A DNA stretch of 64,000 nucleotides, taken from the NCBI RefSeq assembly GCF_014191875.1, contig NZ_JACHXD010000003.1, positions 124,001 through 188,000 on the forward strand, written 5' to 3'. Source of the DNA: Pseudoduganella violacea (GTDB lineage: Bacteria > Pseudomonadota > Gammaproteobacteria > Burkholderiales > Burkholderiaceae_D). The notes under the pieces were generated by a model. The model saw nothing but the letters and a program-made list of their open reading frames with translations. It searched no databases and was not told where the DNA came from. Below are positions 16,657 to 25,643 of this stretch, one piece after another. The position numbers and the translations under genes were made by a program. Positions within the stretch are counted from its first letter, which is position 1, and every line of letters starts with the position of its first letter.

Positions 16657-16958
16657 GCGGCAAAAGCAAAAACCCGATCCGCGCCGACTGGTGGAGCAAG
16701 ACGCTGGCCGGCTGCATCCTCGGTTGGACCCTGGCGCTGGCCGTGGCGGGCATCTTCGCCTGGGCCGGTCCCGGCGGTGCCGATGCGCCGAATAAGACCC
16801 AGTTCGTGATGTGGATGATCGCGCCCGTGTGGATGCTGGTCTTCAGTCTGAGCTATCTGTTCCGCAGCGGCGCGCGCGCCCTGCTCTGGCTGGGCGCGGC
16901 CAATGCGCTGGCCTATGCCCTTCTTTTCTCTCTGCGTGGAGTACCGGCCTTCTCATGA
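16653..16958 (+). CDS. Small inner membrane protein of the iron-uptake operon
   Basis: This 101-residue protein has three hydrophobic segments (LAGCILGWTLALAVAGIFAW, FVMWMIAPVWMLVFSLSYLF, LLWLGAANALAYALLF). Proteins of this kind commonly lie between a TonB receptor and a PepSY protein; their role is unknown, possibly assisting iron reduction or transport. The gene overlaps both neighbours by four bases, so the three membrane proteins are probably made together. Confidence 0.65.
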   Translation: MSGKSKNPIRADWWSKTLAGCILGWTLALAVAGIFAWAGPGGADAPNKTQFVMWMIAPVWMLVFSLSYLFRSGARALLWLGAANALAYALLFSLRGVPAFS

Positions 16959-18613
16959 AAATCCGCAGCGATATCCTCCGTATTTATCAAAGCCTGCATA
17001 CCTGGGCCGGCCTCGGCGCCGGCATGCTGCTGTTCATCGGCTTCTTCGCCGGCGCGCTCACCATGTTCAAGGAACCGCTGGACCGCTGGGCCAGCAGTCC
17101 CCCCACAGTACACAGCAGCCAGTCCGCCGCCACCGACGAAGCCAGCCTGGATAAGCTGGTGGCCCAGGTGCTGGACCAGTATCCCGCCGCGCGCAGCGAA
17201 TTCACCCTGCATCTGGAACGCAACGAATACGCCAGCTCGCCCATCAGTTGGAGCGCCGGCGAAGGCGGGCGCGAACTCGATCTGTCGGCGCGGCGCTGGG
17301 ACGCGGCGCTCGACGCGTCCGGCCAGATGCAGGTGCGGCAAGCCTTGCCGACGCAACTGGCGCAGCTGATCGACATGCTGCACCGGACCGGTGGCATTCC
17401 CGGCTCGGTGGGCGGCGAATACCTCGGCATTTATCTGATGGGCGTGGCCGCCGTGCTGTACTTCCTGGCCCTGGTGTCCGGCCTGATCCTGCTCTTGCCC
17501 ACGCTGGTCAAGGACTTCTTCGCCCTGCGCGCGGGCAAGAACCGCAAGCGCTTCTGGCTCGACGCCCACAATATCGTCGGCATCACCAGCCTGCCCTTCC
17601 ATATCGTGATCAGCGTGACGGTGATCGTGTTCGCCTTCCACGACCAGTTCTACGACAGCCTGGCGCATGTGGTGTACGAAGGCCGCCCGATGTTCGGCGC
17701 GGCGCCCGGCAAAAAACCCGTGGTGCGCCCGCTGACTGAGATGCTGCCGCCCACCACGCTGCTGCGCAAGGTGCGCGACACGGCGCCCGACGCCGAGGTG
17801 ACGGAAGTCCTGTTCATGGGCCTGGACAGTCCGCGTCCCATGGTGCGCGCGGCGGTGGCCGACGCCCGCCATCTGGTGGCAGGTCCGACAACCGGCTTCG
17901 TGATGATCGATCCCTACACCGGCAAGACCGATACCGATATGCTGCCCGGTAAAGAAGATTTTTGGAGCAGCCTGGTCACGCCCTTCTTTGCCCTCCACTT
18001 CGGCAACTACGGCGGCAATCTGACGCGCTGGATCTACTTCGCGCTCGGCCTGGGCGGCGCCTTCCTCTTCTATACCGGCAATCTGCTGTGGGTGGAAAAA
18101 CGGCGCAAGAATCAGTTGCGCGGCGGCGCCCTGCCGCAGCAAACGCGCGCCACCGCGCTGATGGCCAGCGCCACCCTCGGCGTCTGCCTCGGCAGCGTGG
18201 CCGGCAGCGCCTTCGCCATTGCCGCCGCCAAGTGGCTGCATGCCTGGGTGGCCAACGCGAACTCGGCTTGCGTGACGGTGTATTACACGGTCTTCCTGGC
18301 CAGCGTGGCCTGGGCCTTCTGGCGCGGTGCGGCGCTCGCTGCGCCGCAGTTGCTGCTTGTGTGCGCGCTGGCCGCTTTCGCCATTCCGCTCGCCACGCTG
18401 GCGGGCTGGCTGCTGCCGCAGGCCGGCCTGTGGACGCATGCCAGCGGCGCCGCGCTCGGCGTCGACCTGAGCGGCCTGGCGCTGGGCCTGGTGCTGCTGT
18501 ATGGCGCCAGGCTGAGCGCGCGCCGCCTGCGCCATGGTCCGGCCGACAGCGTCTGGTCGGCGCCGCCGCACGCACACGCGGAGGAATTGCACAAGCTGGC
18601 ACGACAAGAGTAG
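16955..18613 (+). CDS. PepSY-associated transmembrane protein (PiuB-like)
   Basis: The 552-residue product begins MKIRSDILRIYQSLHTWAGLGAGMLLFIGFFAGALTMF, the hallmark first helix of PepSY_TM proteins. It has further TM segments (YLMGVAAVLYFLALVSGLILLLP; NIVGITSLPFHIVISVTVIVFAF) and several more helices in the C-terminal third. His residues in the helices (LHTWAG, DAHNIVG, LPFHIV, LHFGNYGG) fit a haem-binding or ferric reductase-like role proposed for the family. It acts in the inner membrane, most likely reducing or releasing iron from the chelate imported by the receptor. The start overlaps the upstream stop by four bases. Confidence 0.88.
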   Translation: MKIRSDILRIYQSLHTWAGLGAGMLLFIGFFAGALTMFKEPLDRWASSPPTVHSSQSAATDEASLDKLVAQVLDQYPAARSEFTLHLERNEYASSPISWSAGEGGRELDLSARRWDAALDASGQMQVRQALPTQLAQLIDMLHRTGGIPGSVGGEYLGIYLMGVAAVLYFLALVSGLILLLPTLVKDFFALRAGKNRKRFWLDAHNIVGITSLPFHIVISVTVIVFAFHDQFYDSLAHVVYEGRPMFGAAPGKKPVVRPLTEMLPPTTLLRKVRDTAPDAEVTEVLFMGLDSPRPMVRAAVADARHLVAGPTTGFVMIDPYTGKTDTDMLPGKEDFWSSLVTPFFALHFGNYGGNLTRWIYFALGLGGAFLFYTGNLLWVEKRRKNQLRGGALPQQTRATALMASATLGVCLGSVAGSAFAIAAAKWLHAWVANANSACVTVYYTVFLASVAWAFWRGAALAAPQLLLVCALAAFAIPLATLAGWLLPQAGLWTHASGAALGVDLSGLALGLVLLYGARLSARRLRHGPADSVWSAPPHAHAEELHKLARQE

Positions 18614-18616
18614 GAT

Positions 18617-18630
18617 TTGACCTGGATCAA
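18617..18630 (+). promoter_or_regulatory. FNR/ANR-type box (TTGACCTGGATCAA)
   Basis: The site matches TTGAT-N4-ATCAA with one deviation (C for T in the left half). It sits 70 bases upstream of the small membrane protein gene at 18700, a normal class II activator distance if transcription starts near 18671. Downstream genes (universal stress protein, PHA synthase) are typical members of ANR/FNR low-oxygen regulons. Confidence 0.7.
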
Positions 18631-18699
18631 AGTTATTGTCGGCCCATCGGATCAGACTGATGCTCATCAGGAACTTACTTTGTCATCAAGGAGGGTTTT

Positions 18700-18888
18700 A
18701 TGAGCATCAATCAAGGACTGGTCGACCGCTGCGTGCATATTCTGATGATTGCGGGACTGCTGATAGCGACCGGCATGGTGTATTTCGGCATCGCCGGCTG
18801 GATTGTGCTGATTCCGGCGCTGGCGGGCCTGACCGGCCTAGGCCGCGCGCTGCTGCCGTCCGCCGCACAGGCCCGGCGCTACGGCTGA
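18700..18888 (+). CDS. Small DUF2892/YgaP-like membrane protein
   Basis: The 62-residue protein MSINQGLVDRCVHILMIAGLLIATGMVYF has two hydrophobic helices and the 'xDRxxxIxxGxxLxxxG' start seen in DUF2892 inner membrane proteins, although the usual cysteine motif at the end is absent. A strong AAGGAGGG precedes the ATG. It is the first gene of the low-oxygen unit. Confidence 0.65.
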   Translation: MSINQGLVDRCVHILMIAGLLIATGMVYFGIAGWIVLIPALAGLTGLGRALLPSAAQARRYG

Positions 18889-18914
18889 ACCCCGCGCCAA
18901 ACAGGAGGAAGATC

Positions 18915-19751
18915 ATGTTCAAGACTATCGTATTGCATGTAGACGCCTCGCCCCACTTCAATGCGCGCATGGCCCTGGCCGCGCGCATGGCGCAGGACTT
19001 CGAGGCCCACCTGGTCGGCTGCGCCGTCACCGGCCTGTCGCTGCGCGATTTCGTATTCCTGGCCTGCTCCAACCGCAGTGCCGTGCCCAGCGGCGAGTAT
19101 GAACAAATGCGCGAAGCGCCGCGCATCCATCTGCAGCAATTCACCCAGCAAGCTGAAAGCCTGGGCGTCGATTCCTACGAATCGCGCATGGTCGACGAGG
19201 ACGCGGTGCAAGCCTTGCAGCTGCAGGCGCGCTACGCCGACCTGCTGGTGGTGGGACGAGGCGATCCCGATTCGCGCGGCCTGCGCGGCACGGCCAGGCT
19301 GCCCGAGGAGCTGGCCCTGCACAGCACCCGCCCGGTGCTGGTGGTGCCGGACGGTTACCACCGCGAAGGCGGCATCGGCAAGATCACCATCGGCTGGAAC
19401 GCCAGCATGGAAGCCACGCGCGCCGTGCAGACCGCCTTGCCGCTGCTGCGCCGCGCATCCAAGGTGCAAGTGGCCGTCATCAATCCCGACGAAATGCCGG
19501 ACCGCCATGGCGAACAGCCGGGCGCGGACCTGGCCCTGTATCTGGCGCGGCATGGCGTGCAGATCGACGTGGTGCAGATCGAAACCGCGCAGACCACGGC
19601 CGGCGCCCTGCTCGACCTGGCGCGCAGCAGCGGTTCCGACCTGCTGGTGGCCGGCGCACGCGGCCATAGCCGCTACCGCGAATGGGCTTTGGGCGGCGTC
19701 ACCCGCGACCTGCTCGACCAGGCCACACTACCGCTGCTGCTGGCCCACTGA
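18915..19751 (+). CDS. Universal stress protein, tandem UspA domains
   Basis: The 278-residue product carries two UspA domains. The first starts MFKTIVLHVDASPHFNARMALAARMA and the second ITIGWNASMEATRAVQTALPLL. The second ends with the ATP-binding signature GARGHSRYREWALGGVTRDLL (Gly-x2-Gly-x9-Gly-Ser/Thr type). RBS AGGAGGAAG precedes ATG 18915. Tandem Usp proteins are common in FNR/ANR regulons; the FNR box at 18617 supports induction at low oxygen. Confidence 0.9.
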   Translation: MFKTIVLHVDASPHFNARMALAARMAQDFEAHLVGCAVTGLSLRDFVFLACSNRSAVPSGEYEQMREAPRIHLQQFTQQAESLGVDSYESRMVDEDAVQALQLQARYADLLVVGRGDPDSRGLRGTARLPEELALHSTRPVLVVPDGYHREGGIGKITIGWNASMEATRAVQTALPLLRRASKVQVAVINPDEMPDRHGEQPGADLALYLARHGVQIDVVQIETAQTTAGALLDLARSSGSDLLVAGARGHSRYREWALGGVTRDLLDQATLPLLLAH

Positions 19752-19758
19752 GGCCGTC

Positions 19759-21573
19759 ATGACGCGGCGCTCGCTCTCGGCCAGTTTCAGCCTGCAGCGC
19801 CAGGGCAGCGGCTGGCAGGGAGGGCGGCAGCACAGCTATCCGGAAAGCGGCAACGACAACGCCGCCGCAGCCGACCTGCTGCTGAATGCCGCGCTGGCGC
19901 GCTGGACCGCCTCGGTATCGCCTGCCGCCATGGCCGTGGCCTATGCCGACTGGCTATGCCATCTGGCGCTGTCGCCGTCCAAACAGCAGCACTTGCTGCT
20001 GCAGGCGGCCGACAGCGGCCAGCGCTGGCTGCATTATGTGGAGCAGGCGCTGCGCCCCGGCCTGCCAGGCGAGCCGCAACCGGCCATCGAACCCCTGGCC
20101 CAGGATCGGCGCTTCGAGGAGGCGGCCTGGCAGCGCTGGCCTTTCAACGCCATCTCGCAAGGCTTTCTGTTGCAGCAGCAATGGTGGCACCGCGCCACCA
20201 GCGGCGTGCGCGGCGTGTCGCGCCACCATGGCGAGGTGGTGACGTTCACCGTGCGCCAGATGCTGGACTGGCTGGCGCCCTCCAACTTCATCGCCACCAA
20301 TCCCGTGGTGCTGGACGCCGTGCTGCAAAGCGGCGGCGCCTGCCTGCTGAACGGCGCGCAAAAAGCCGCGGCCGATATCTGGCGCGGCATTGTCGGCACC
20401 AACGCCGGCGCCAATGCGGATGCGCCGCCGGCTTATGCGCCGGGCCGCAATCTGGCGCTCACGCCGGGAACGGTGGTGCTGCGCAACCATCTGATCGAGT
20501 TGATACGCTATGCGCCCGCCACACCCAAGGTTCACGCGGCGCCGCTGCTGATCGTGCCGGCCTGGATCATGAAGTACTACATCCTCGACCTGTCGCCGCA
20601 CAACTCGCTGGTGCGCTACCTGGTCGAGCAGGGACATACGGTTTATATCATTTCATGGCGCAATCCCGATGCCGAGGACCGCGAGCTGTCGATGGAGGAT
20701 TATCGCCAGCAGGGCGTGATGGCGGCGCTGGATGCGATCACGGCGCAAAGCGGCGCGCGCCGCATCAACGCCGCCGGCTACTGCCTGGGCGGCACGCTGC
20801 TGGCGATTGCCGCGGCGGCCATGGCGCGCGACGGCGACACCCGCTTGGCCAGCGTGACCCTGCTGGCGGCCCAGGTGGACTTTACCGAGCCGGGCGAGCT
20901 GTCGCTGTTCGTCGACGAGAGCGAAGTCAGCTTCCTGGAAGCGGGCATGTGGGAGCGCGGCTACCTGGACACGCGCCAGATGGCGGGCGCCTTCCAGCTG
21001 CTGCGCTCCAACGATTTGATCTGGTCGCGCCGTCTGCGCGAGTACCTGCTCAACCTGCCCACCATCGACAGCGATCTGATGGCCTGGAACGCCGACGCCA
21101 CGCGCATGCCCTACCGCATGCACAGCGAATACCTGCGCAACCTCTTCCTGCGCAACGACCTGGCCAATGGCCGCTACCAGGCCGGCGGCCGGGCCGTGGC
21201 ACTGACCGATATCGAAACGCCCTTCTTCGCCGTCGGCACCTTGAGCGACCATGTAGCACCGTGGCGTTCGGTGTACAAGCTGCTGTTGCTGGCCGATGCC
21301 GACGTCACCTTCCTGCTCACCTCGGGCGGCCATAACGCGGGCGTGGTGTCGCCGCCCGGCGAAACGGGACGGGTCTACCAGATCGCCACCCACTACGAGG
21401 ACACGGCGTATATCGATCCGGACAGCTGGCATGCCTGCGTCGAGCAGCACGATGGCTCGTGGTGGCCCGCCTGGGCCGAATGGCTGGCGCGCCAGGCCGG
21501 CCCGCTGGGCGATCCGCCGCCGCCCGGACCGATGCTGGGCGAAGCGCCCGGTACTTATATCTTCCAGCGTTAG
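19759..21573 (+). CDS. phaC: Poly(3-hydroxyalkanoate) synthase, class I-like
   Basis: The 604-residue product has the PhaC N-terminal region (FNAISQGFLLQQQWWHRAT, VSRHHGEVVTFTVRQMLDWLAPSNF) and an alpha/beta-hydrolase domain. The synthase lipase-like box is GYCLGG, with the catalytic Cys at residue 342. Other catalytic positions fit GTLSDHVAPW (Asp) and TSGGHNAGV (His). The motif PAWIMKYYILDLSPHNSLVRYL is diagnostic. It polymerises hydroxyacyl-CoA into storage polyester on granules. It follows the stress protein gene by seven bases, so it is likely co-induced at low oxygen and serves as a reductant sink. Confidence 0.92.
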   Translation: MTRRSLSASFSLQRQGSGWQGGRQHSYPESGNDNAAAADLLLNAALARWTASVSPAAMAVAYADWLCHLALSPSKQQHLLLQAADSGQRWLHYVEQALRPGLPGEPQPAIEPLAQDRRFEEAAWQRWPFNAISQGFLLQQQWWHRATSGVRGVSRHHGEVVTFTVRQMLDWLAPSNFIATNPVVLDAVLQSGGACLLNGAQKAAADIWRGIVGTNAGANADAPPAYAPGRNLALTPGTVVLRNHLIELIRYAPATPKVHAAPLLIVPAWIMKYYILDLSPHNSLVRYLVEQGHTVYIISWRNPDAEDRELSMEDYRQQGVMAALDAITAQSGARRINAAGYCLGGTLLAIAAAAMARDGDTRLASVTLLAAQVDFTEPGELSLFVDESEVSFLEAGMWERGYLDTRQMAGAFQLLRSNDLIWSRRLREYLLNLPTIDSDLMAWNADATRMPYRMHSEYLRNLFLRNDLANGRYQAGGRAVALTDIETPFFAVGTLSDHVAPWRSVYKLLLLADADVTFLLTSGGHNAGVVSPPGETGRVYQIATHYEDTAYIDPDSWHACVEQHDGSWWPAWAEWLARQAGPLGDPPPPGPMLGEAPGTYIFQR

Positions 21574-21574
21574 C

Positions 21575-21619
21575 ACCGGGGACAGACCCCATTTTCTCAA
21601 AATGGGGTCTGTCCCCGGT
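21575..21619. repeat. Perfect 21-bp inverted repeat (GGGGACAGACCCC element)
   Basis: The left arm 21575-21595 and right arm 21599-21619 are perfectly complementary around a three-base loop (CTC). The inner arms are ATTTT/AAAAT and the outer parts contain GGGGACAGACCCC and its complement. The element lies between the convergent phaC and thymidine phosphorylase genes. It may act as a bidirectional terminator. The sequence also resembles the dispersed GGGGTCTGTCCCC elements I associate with REP-like repeats in beta- and other proteobacteria. Confidence 0.8.
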
Positions 21620-21621
21620 TT

Positions 21622-23163
21622 TCAGGCATCCTCCACCGTCACCAGCGCGCTTTGCGTCTCGGCGTAGTCGAGCGCGTAGCGCAGTTCTCCCGGCGTTTCG
21701 GCATACAGCGTGAGCAAAGGCTGTCCCGGCGTCAGCACGGTTCCCAGTGGCGCGTGGAAGCGCAGTCCCGCAGCGGCCGCGCGCGGCGCGCCCGCCAGCT
21801 TGGCCAGCGTGGACAGCTTGCGGTTGTCGATGGCCACCACCCGGCCGCCGTGGCGCGCCGTCAGCACCTGCGAGCAGCACGCTTGCGGCAGCTCGCGCAT
21901 GCCGCCCTGCGCCGCGCAGATGCCCTGGAACTTACGCCAGGCCGCCCCGCTCTCCAGCGTTTGCAGCGCCAGGGCTTCACCCTGGCCTTGCGCCGCCTTG
22001 CCGCCCAGTTCCAGCAGCAGGCCCGCCAGGGTCAAGGCGCGCTGGCGCAGATCCTGCGGCGCATCGTCCTGCCCGCGCAGCACGGCCAGCACGTCGAGCG
22101 CCTCCTGCGCCGGGCCGATGCCGCTGCCGACCGGCTGGCTGCCGTCGCTCAGCACGCAGCGCACATGCAGGCCAAGCGCCTGGCCGCAGGCTTCCAGCCG
22201 GTTTGCCAGTTGGCGCGCCGCCTGTTCCGAGCGCACCTTGGCCGTGCGGCCCCAGGGAATATCGATCAGCACATGGGTGGCGCCTGCCGCCACCTTCTTC
22301 GACAGTACGGAAGCAACCAGCAGGCCATCGCTGTCCAGCTCCAGCGCGCGTTCGACGCGAATCAGGATATCGTCGGCCGGACTCAAGGCCACGCCGCCGC
22401 CCCAGGCGATGCAGCCGCCTTCGCGCCGCACCACCTGGCGCATCTGCTCCACTTCCAGGCTGACGGGCGCCAGCACTTCCATCGTATCGGCCGTGCCGGC
22501 CGGCGAGGTGATGGCGCGCGAGGACGTCTTGGGCATGATCAGACCGCAGGCGGCCACGATGGGCACCACCAGCAGCGTGGTGCGGTTGCCCGGCAGGCCG
22601 CCGACGCAATGCTTGTCCACCACCACCTCGGCCGGCCATTGCATGCGCTGGCCCACTGCCACCATGGCGCGCGTCAGGGCGATGGTTTCGGCCAGGTCGA
22701 GGTGGCTGCCGGAGCAGGCGGTGATCAGGGTGGCGAGGTGGATGTCGGAATAGCGGCCGGCCACGATATCCTGCGCCACGGCCAGCAAGGCCGCATCGTC
22801 GAAGGGTCGGCCTTGCAGCTTGGCGCGCACGGCGGCGAACGATTGCAGCGGCGCGGCATGGCGCAACTGCACCGGTGTGCCGTCGCGCACGCCGAGCGCC
22901 CGCCAGCTGGCGTCCGACAGGCCCGCCTCGTCGAGTTCCAGCAACTCGCTGTCGGCCACATTCAGCGTGGCCGTCACCGTCAGCGCGCCGCATATCAGTT
23001 CGATGCGCGACTGCGCCTCGAATCCTTCGGCGCGGCACACCGGACTATCGCGCCGCAGATACACCACCAGATGCTGGTAGGTGTCGATGCCGAGGCGGCG
23101 CGCGCGCAGCACGGAGCCGGCGGCATGGACGGCGTTGGCGGCAGGCGGCTGGTGAATACTCAA
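21622..23163 (-). CDS. Thymidine phosphorylase, AMP phosphorylase-like long subtype
   Basis: The 513-residue protein has the nucleoside phosphorylase II fold. An N-terminal ~85-residue extension precedes the alpha domain, as in the archaeal-type long subfamily. Glycine-rich phosphate site: VDKHCVGGLPGNRTTLLVVPI; catalytic region: MPKTSSRAITSPAGTADTMEVL, close to the DeoA signature; a C-terminal beta/alpha domain follows. It splits thymidine or a related nucleotide with phosphate. An FNR/ANR-like box 60 bases upstream suggests low-oxygen induction together with the neighbouring Usp/PhaC unit. Confidence 0.88.
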   Translation of the reverse strand: MSIHQPPAANAVHAAGSVLRARRLGIDTYQHLVVYLRRDSPVCRAEGFEAQSRIELICGALTVTATLNVADSELLELDEAGLSDASWRALGVRDGTPVQLRHAAPLQSFAAVRAKLQGRPFDDAALLAVAQDIVAGRYSDIHLATLITACSGSHLDLAETIALTRAMVAVGQRMQWPAEVVVDKHCVGGLPGNRTTLLVVPIVAACGLIMPKTSSRAITSPAGTADTMEVLAPVSLEVEQMRQVVRREGGCIAWGGGVALSPADDILIRVERALELDSDGLLVASVLSKKVAAGATHVLIDIPWGRTAKVRSEQAARQLANRLEACGQALGLHVRCVLSDGSQPVGSGIGPAQEALDVLAVLRGQDDAPQDLRQRALTLAGLLLELGGKAAQGQGEALALQTLESGAAWRKFQGICAAQGGMRELPQACCSQVLTARHGGRVVAIDNRKLSTLAKLAGAPRAAAAGLRFHAPLGTVLTPGQPLLTLYAETPGELRYALDYAETQSALVTVEDA

Positions 23164-23222
23164 TTGACTCTCCTATGGTGCTGATAATCCGCAAAGCCTA
23201 CGCAGGCAGTGTGAACATGAAA

Positions 23223-23236
23223 TTGATTCACGTCAA
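23223..23236. promoter_or_regulatory. FNR/ANR-type box (TTGATTCACGTCAA)
   Basis: TTGAT-TCAC-GTCAA differs from the FNR consensus by one base in the right half. It is centred about 66 bases upstream of the thymidine phosphorylase start (minus strand) and 76 upstream of the serine hydrolase (plus strand). The neighbourhood favours control of the thymidine phosphorylase. Confidence 0.55.
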
Positions 23237-23305
23237 AATAAATGACATATTTCTTTTGGAACACGGCTGTGTATAATTGCCAAATCAGCAATCACTAGAA
23301 GAGAG

Positions 23306-24427
23306 ATGTCCTTGAGCCAACCATGCGGCGCACTGTGCGCCATTCTGCTTGCCGCCTTTTGCTTCAACGCCCATGCCGCGCCGGCCGCCGCCGCCAACCC
23401 GGCCGGCATCGTCGCCAGCGCCACCGCCGTGGCCCGCATCGACAGCTACCTGACGCAGAATTTCGCGGCCGACCAGCCAGGCATCACGGTCATCGCCGTC
23501 AAAAACGGTCTGCCCGTGCTGCACAAGGCTTATGGGCTGGCCAATCTGGAGCAGAAAACGCCGCTGGCGCCTGCCATGAGCTTGCGCGTCGGCTCCGTCA
23601 CCAAGCAATTCACGGCGGCGGCCATCATGCTGTTGGCGGAACAGGGCAAGCTCAAAGTCGGCGACAGTATCACCTCCCACCTGCAAGACTATCCGGAGCA
23701 GGGCAAAACCATCACCATCGAGCATCTGCTGACCCACACTTCCGGCATTCCAAACTATACGGCCTTGCCGGGCTTTGGCGAGATCGTGCAAAAGACGATG
23801 AGCGTCAATGAGATGATCGCCTTCTTCAAGGACAAGCCGCTACAGTTCGCGCCGGGCGAACGCTTCAGCTACAGCAATTCCGGCTACTTCCTGCTGGGCG
23901 CCATCATCGAAAAAGTGTCCGGCCAAAAGTACGCCGATTACATGCGCCAGCACATCTTCGCGCCGCTTCAGCTCAACAGCACTTTTTACGACAGCGACGA
24001 ATGCCGCGCCCAGCCCTGCGTGGCGGGCTATTCGAAGCGCAGCTGGGGTGGTTTTGAAGGAACACAGGTCATCAGCATGACGCTGCCCTATGCGGCGGGC
24101 GCCCTGCGCTCAAGCGTGGACGACCTGGCGCGCTGGAACGCCGCCATCGTGGAAGGCAAGCTGCTGAAACCGGAAACCTGGCGCCGCATGCGCACCGCCT
24201 ACACGCTGAACAACGGCAAGGCGGCCAACTATGGCTACGGCTGGTTTGTCGGAACATTCAAGGACCAGCCTATGTACGAACATGGCGGCGACATTCCCGG
24301 CTTCTCGGCCAGAACGCAATATCTGCCGGAGAGCGGCATCTATGTGGCCGTCATTACCAACCGCGACGGCGGCCAGCCGGATATGAAAACCGTCACCCAA
24401 AAAATCAGCACCCTGCTGCTGGATTGA
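23306..24427 (+). CDS. Serine hydrolase of the beta-lactamase class C / penicillin-binding fold
   Basis: The 373-residue protein has a signal peptide (ILLAAFCFNAHA|AP). Catalytic motifs are SVTK (Ser-x-x-Lys) near residue 98, YSN (Tyr-x-Asn) near residue 192 and HGG near residue 331, the class C set. It is periplasmic or secreted and likely a D-aminopeptidase or esterase-type enzyme; such proteins are often not true beta-lactamases. Supporting segments are TIEHLLTHTSGIPNY and RFSYSNSGYFLLGAIIEKVSG. The next gene starts two bases after its stop. Confidence 0.9.
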   Translation: MSLSQPCGALCAILLAAFCFNAHAAPAAAANPAGIVASATAVARIDSYLTQNFAADQPGITVIAVKNGLPVLHKAYGLANLEQKTPLAPAMSLRVGSVTKQFTAAAIMLLAEQGKLKVGDSITSHLQDYPEQGKTITIEHLLTHTSGIPNYTALPGFGEIVQKTMSVNEMIAFFKDKPLQFAPGERFSYSNSGYFLLGAIIEKVSGQKYADYMRQHIFAPLQLNSTFYDSDECRAQPCVAGYSKRSWGGFEGTQVISMTLPYAAGALRSSVDDLARWNAAIVEGKLLKPETWRRMRTAYTLNNGKAANYGYGWFVGTFKDQPMYEHGGDIPGFSARTQYLPESGIYVAVITNRDGGQPDMKTVTQKISTLLLD

Positions 24428-24429
24428 CG

Positions 24430-25047
24430 ATGGTACAGGCGCTCAGCTTCCGCGAATACGAACCAAGGGGCATGCTGCGGCCGGCCTTCGGCCTCGGCCT
24501 GGTTCTGCTCATTCATATGGGTTTGCTGGCCGTGCTGAAAGAGCCCGGCCGGCCGCAAGACACGGTTGACGAAGACCGCCCGCCGCCGATGCTCTGGCTG
24601 GCGCCCATCAAGCCGCCCAAGCCAGCGCCGCGCACCGCGCCGGAAAAGAAAGCGCCGGAGTATGCTCCGCCGCCGCGCGCAAGCCGGCCGTCCGCAAAGC
24701 CGATACCGGTGCCGCCCGTCCCCACCGCGATCGCGCAGCCGGAAGCGATTACGCCGCCCGCCCCCGTCGAGGCAAGCCGCGATGCGCCTACATTCGATGT
24801 GAACGCTGCCCTAAAATCGGCGCGCGTCATCGCCACCAAACGGGCCGGCAAGGATGATATTCCGCTCGATCAGTTCAAGGACCGGCCAGTCAATGAGATC
24901 AGCACGGAAAGCAGGCTGGGTAAGGAAATCGCCAAATCGGCGCGCCCCGGCTGTGTGGATATGATCCGTGGCGCCGGTACTTTGGCGCCGCTGGTCGCTG
25001 CCTACGTCACCCTCACCGATAAGAAGGACTCCGGCTGCAAATGGTAG
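24430..25047 (+). CDS. Proline-rich single-pass membrane protein of unknown function
   Basis: The protein has an N-terminal membrane helix (PAFGLGLVLLIHMGLLAVL), then a long Pro/Ala-rich linker (about residues 40-120) like the TonB spacer, and a C-terminal ~85-residue domain with two Cys (RPGCVDMIRGAG, DKKDSGCKW). It lacks a recognisable TonB C-terminal domain. I chose ATG 24430; a TTG six bases upstream is also possible. Its start adjoins the hydrolase stop, suggesting an operon. Function unknown. Confidence 0.65.
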   Translation: MVQALSFREYEPRGMLRPAFGLGLVLLIHMGLLAVLKEPGRPQDTVDEDRPPPMLWLAPIKPPKPAPRTAPEKKAPEYAPPPRASRPSAKPIPVPPVPTAIAQPEAITPPAPVEASRDAPTFDVNAALKSARVIATKRAGKDDIPLDQFKDRPVNEISTESRLGKEIAKSARPGCVDMIRGAGTLAPLVAAYVTLTDKKDSGCKW

Positions 25048-25053
25048 GCGGCT

Positions 25054-25569
25054 TCAGTTCAGCCGCTTGACCATCACGCAGCGCTGAGCCGGGTCGTGGC
25101 CGCAGGTGGCCTCGTAGGCGACCTTGGCGACATAGCTCTCGCCCAGTTCCGCTGGCGCCACCTCGGCATAGCCCAGGCGCGCATAGTAAGGCGCATTCCA
25201 CGCCAGATGACGGTAGGTGGTCAGGGTCAGTGCATCGACGCCCAACTGGCGCGCATAGGCTTCCACCGCAGCCATCAGGCGCGTGCCGATGCCGTGACGC
25301 TGGCTTGGCCGCGCCACCGACAGTTCCACGATAAAGAGGTGGCTGTCCATCACCTGCGCGGCAAGAAAGCCGCTCACCCCGCGCTCGCCGTCCGCCACCC
25401 ACAAGCGCCCTTGCGCCAGGCAGCCCTGCAGGAAGCTGGCGGGCGTCGGTTCGCTATCGGCGATCCATTCCAATCCCGGCGCGGCAAGAAAAGCGCCTGC
25501 GGCGCTGCGCTCCACATCGGCCAGCAAAGGAATATCGGCGGCCAGCGCCGGACGGATCAGAATGGACAT
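25054..25569 (-). CDS. GNAT-family N-acetyltransferase
   Basis: The product is 171 residues. It has the GNAT order of motifs: N-terminal IRPALAADIPLLADVE, beta-4 LFIVELSVAR, the acetyl-CoA loop RPSQRHGIGTRLMAAVEAYA (Q/R-x-x-G-x-G/A) and the beta-5/6 region ALTLTTYRHLAWNAPYYARLGY. Start 25569 fits the domain edge. The substrate is unknown. It converges on the proline-rich protein gene with six bases between stops. Confidence 0.88.
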   Translation of the reverse strand: MSILIRPALAADIPLLADVERSAAGAFLAAPGLEWIADSEPTPASFLQGCLAQGRLWVADGERGVSGFLAAQVMDSHLFIVELSVARPSQRHGIGTRLMAAVEAYARQLGVDALTLTTYRHLAWNAPYYARLGYAEVAPAELGESYVAKVAYEATCGHDPAQRCVMVKRLN

Positions 25570-25643
25570 GCGACAACCCCGCAAATGAAAGTGCGCCGAG
25601 TGTAGCACGCCCTATTTTTGCTTGCAGGGCGCCCGCCATCCAT

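Noticed and set aside
23306..24427. Class C beta-lactamase conferring drug resistance
   Set aside because: The motifs fit the broad serine hydrolase family; nothing specific to true AmpC enzymes was seen.
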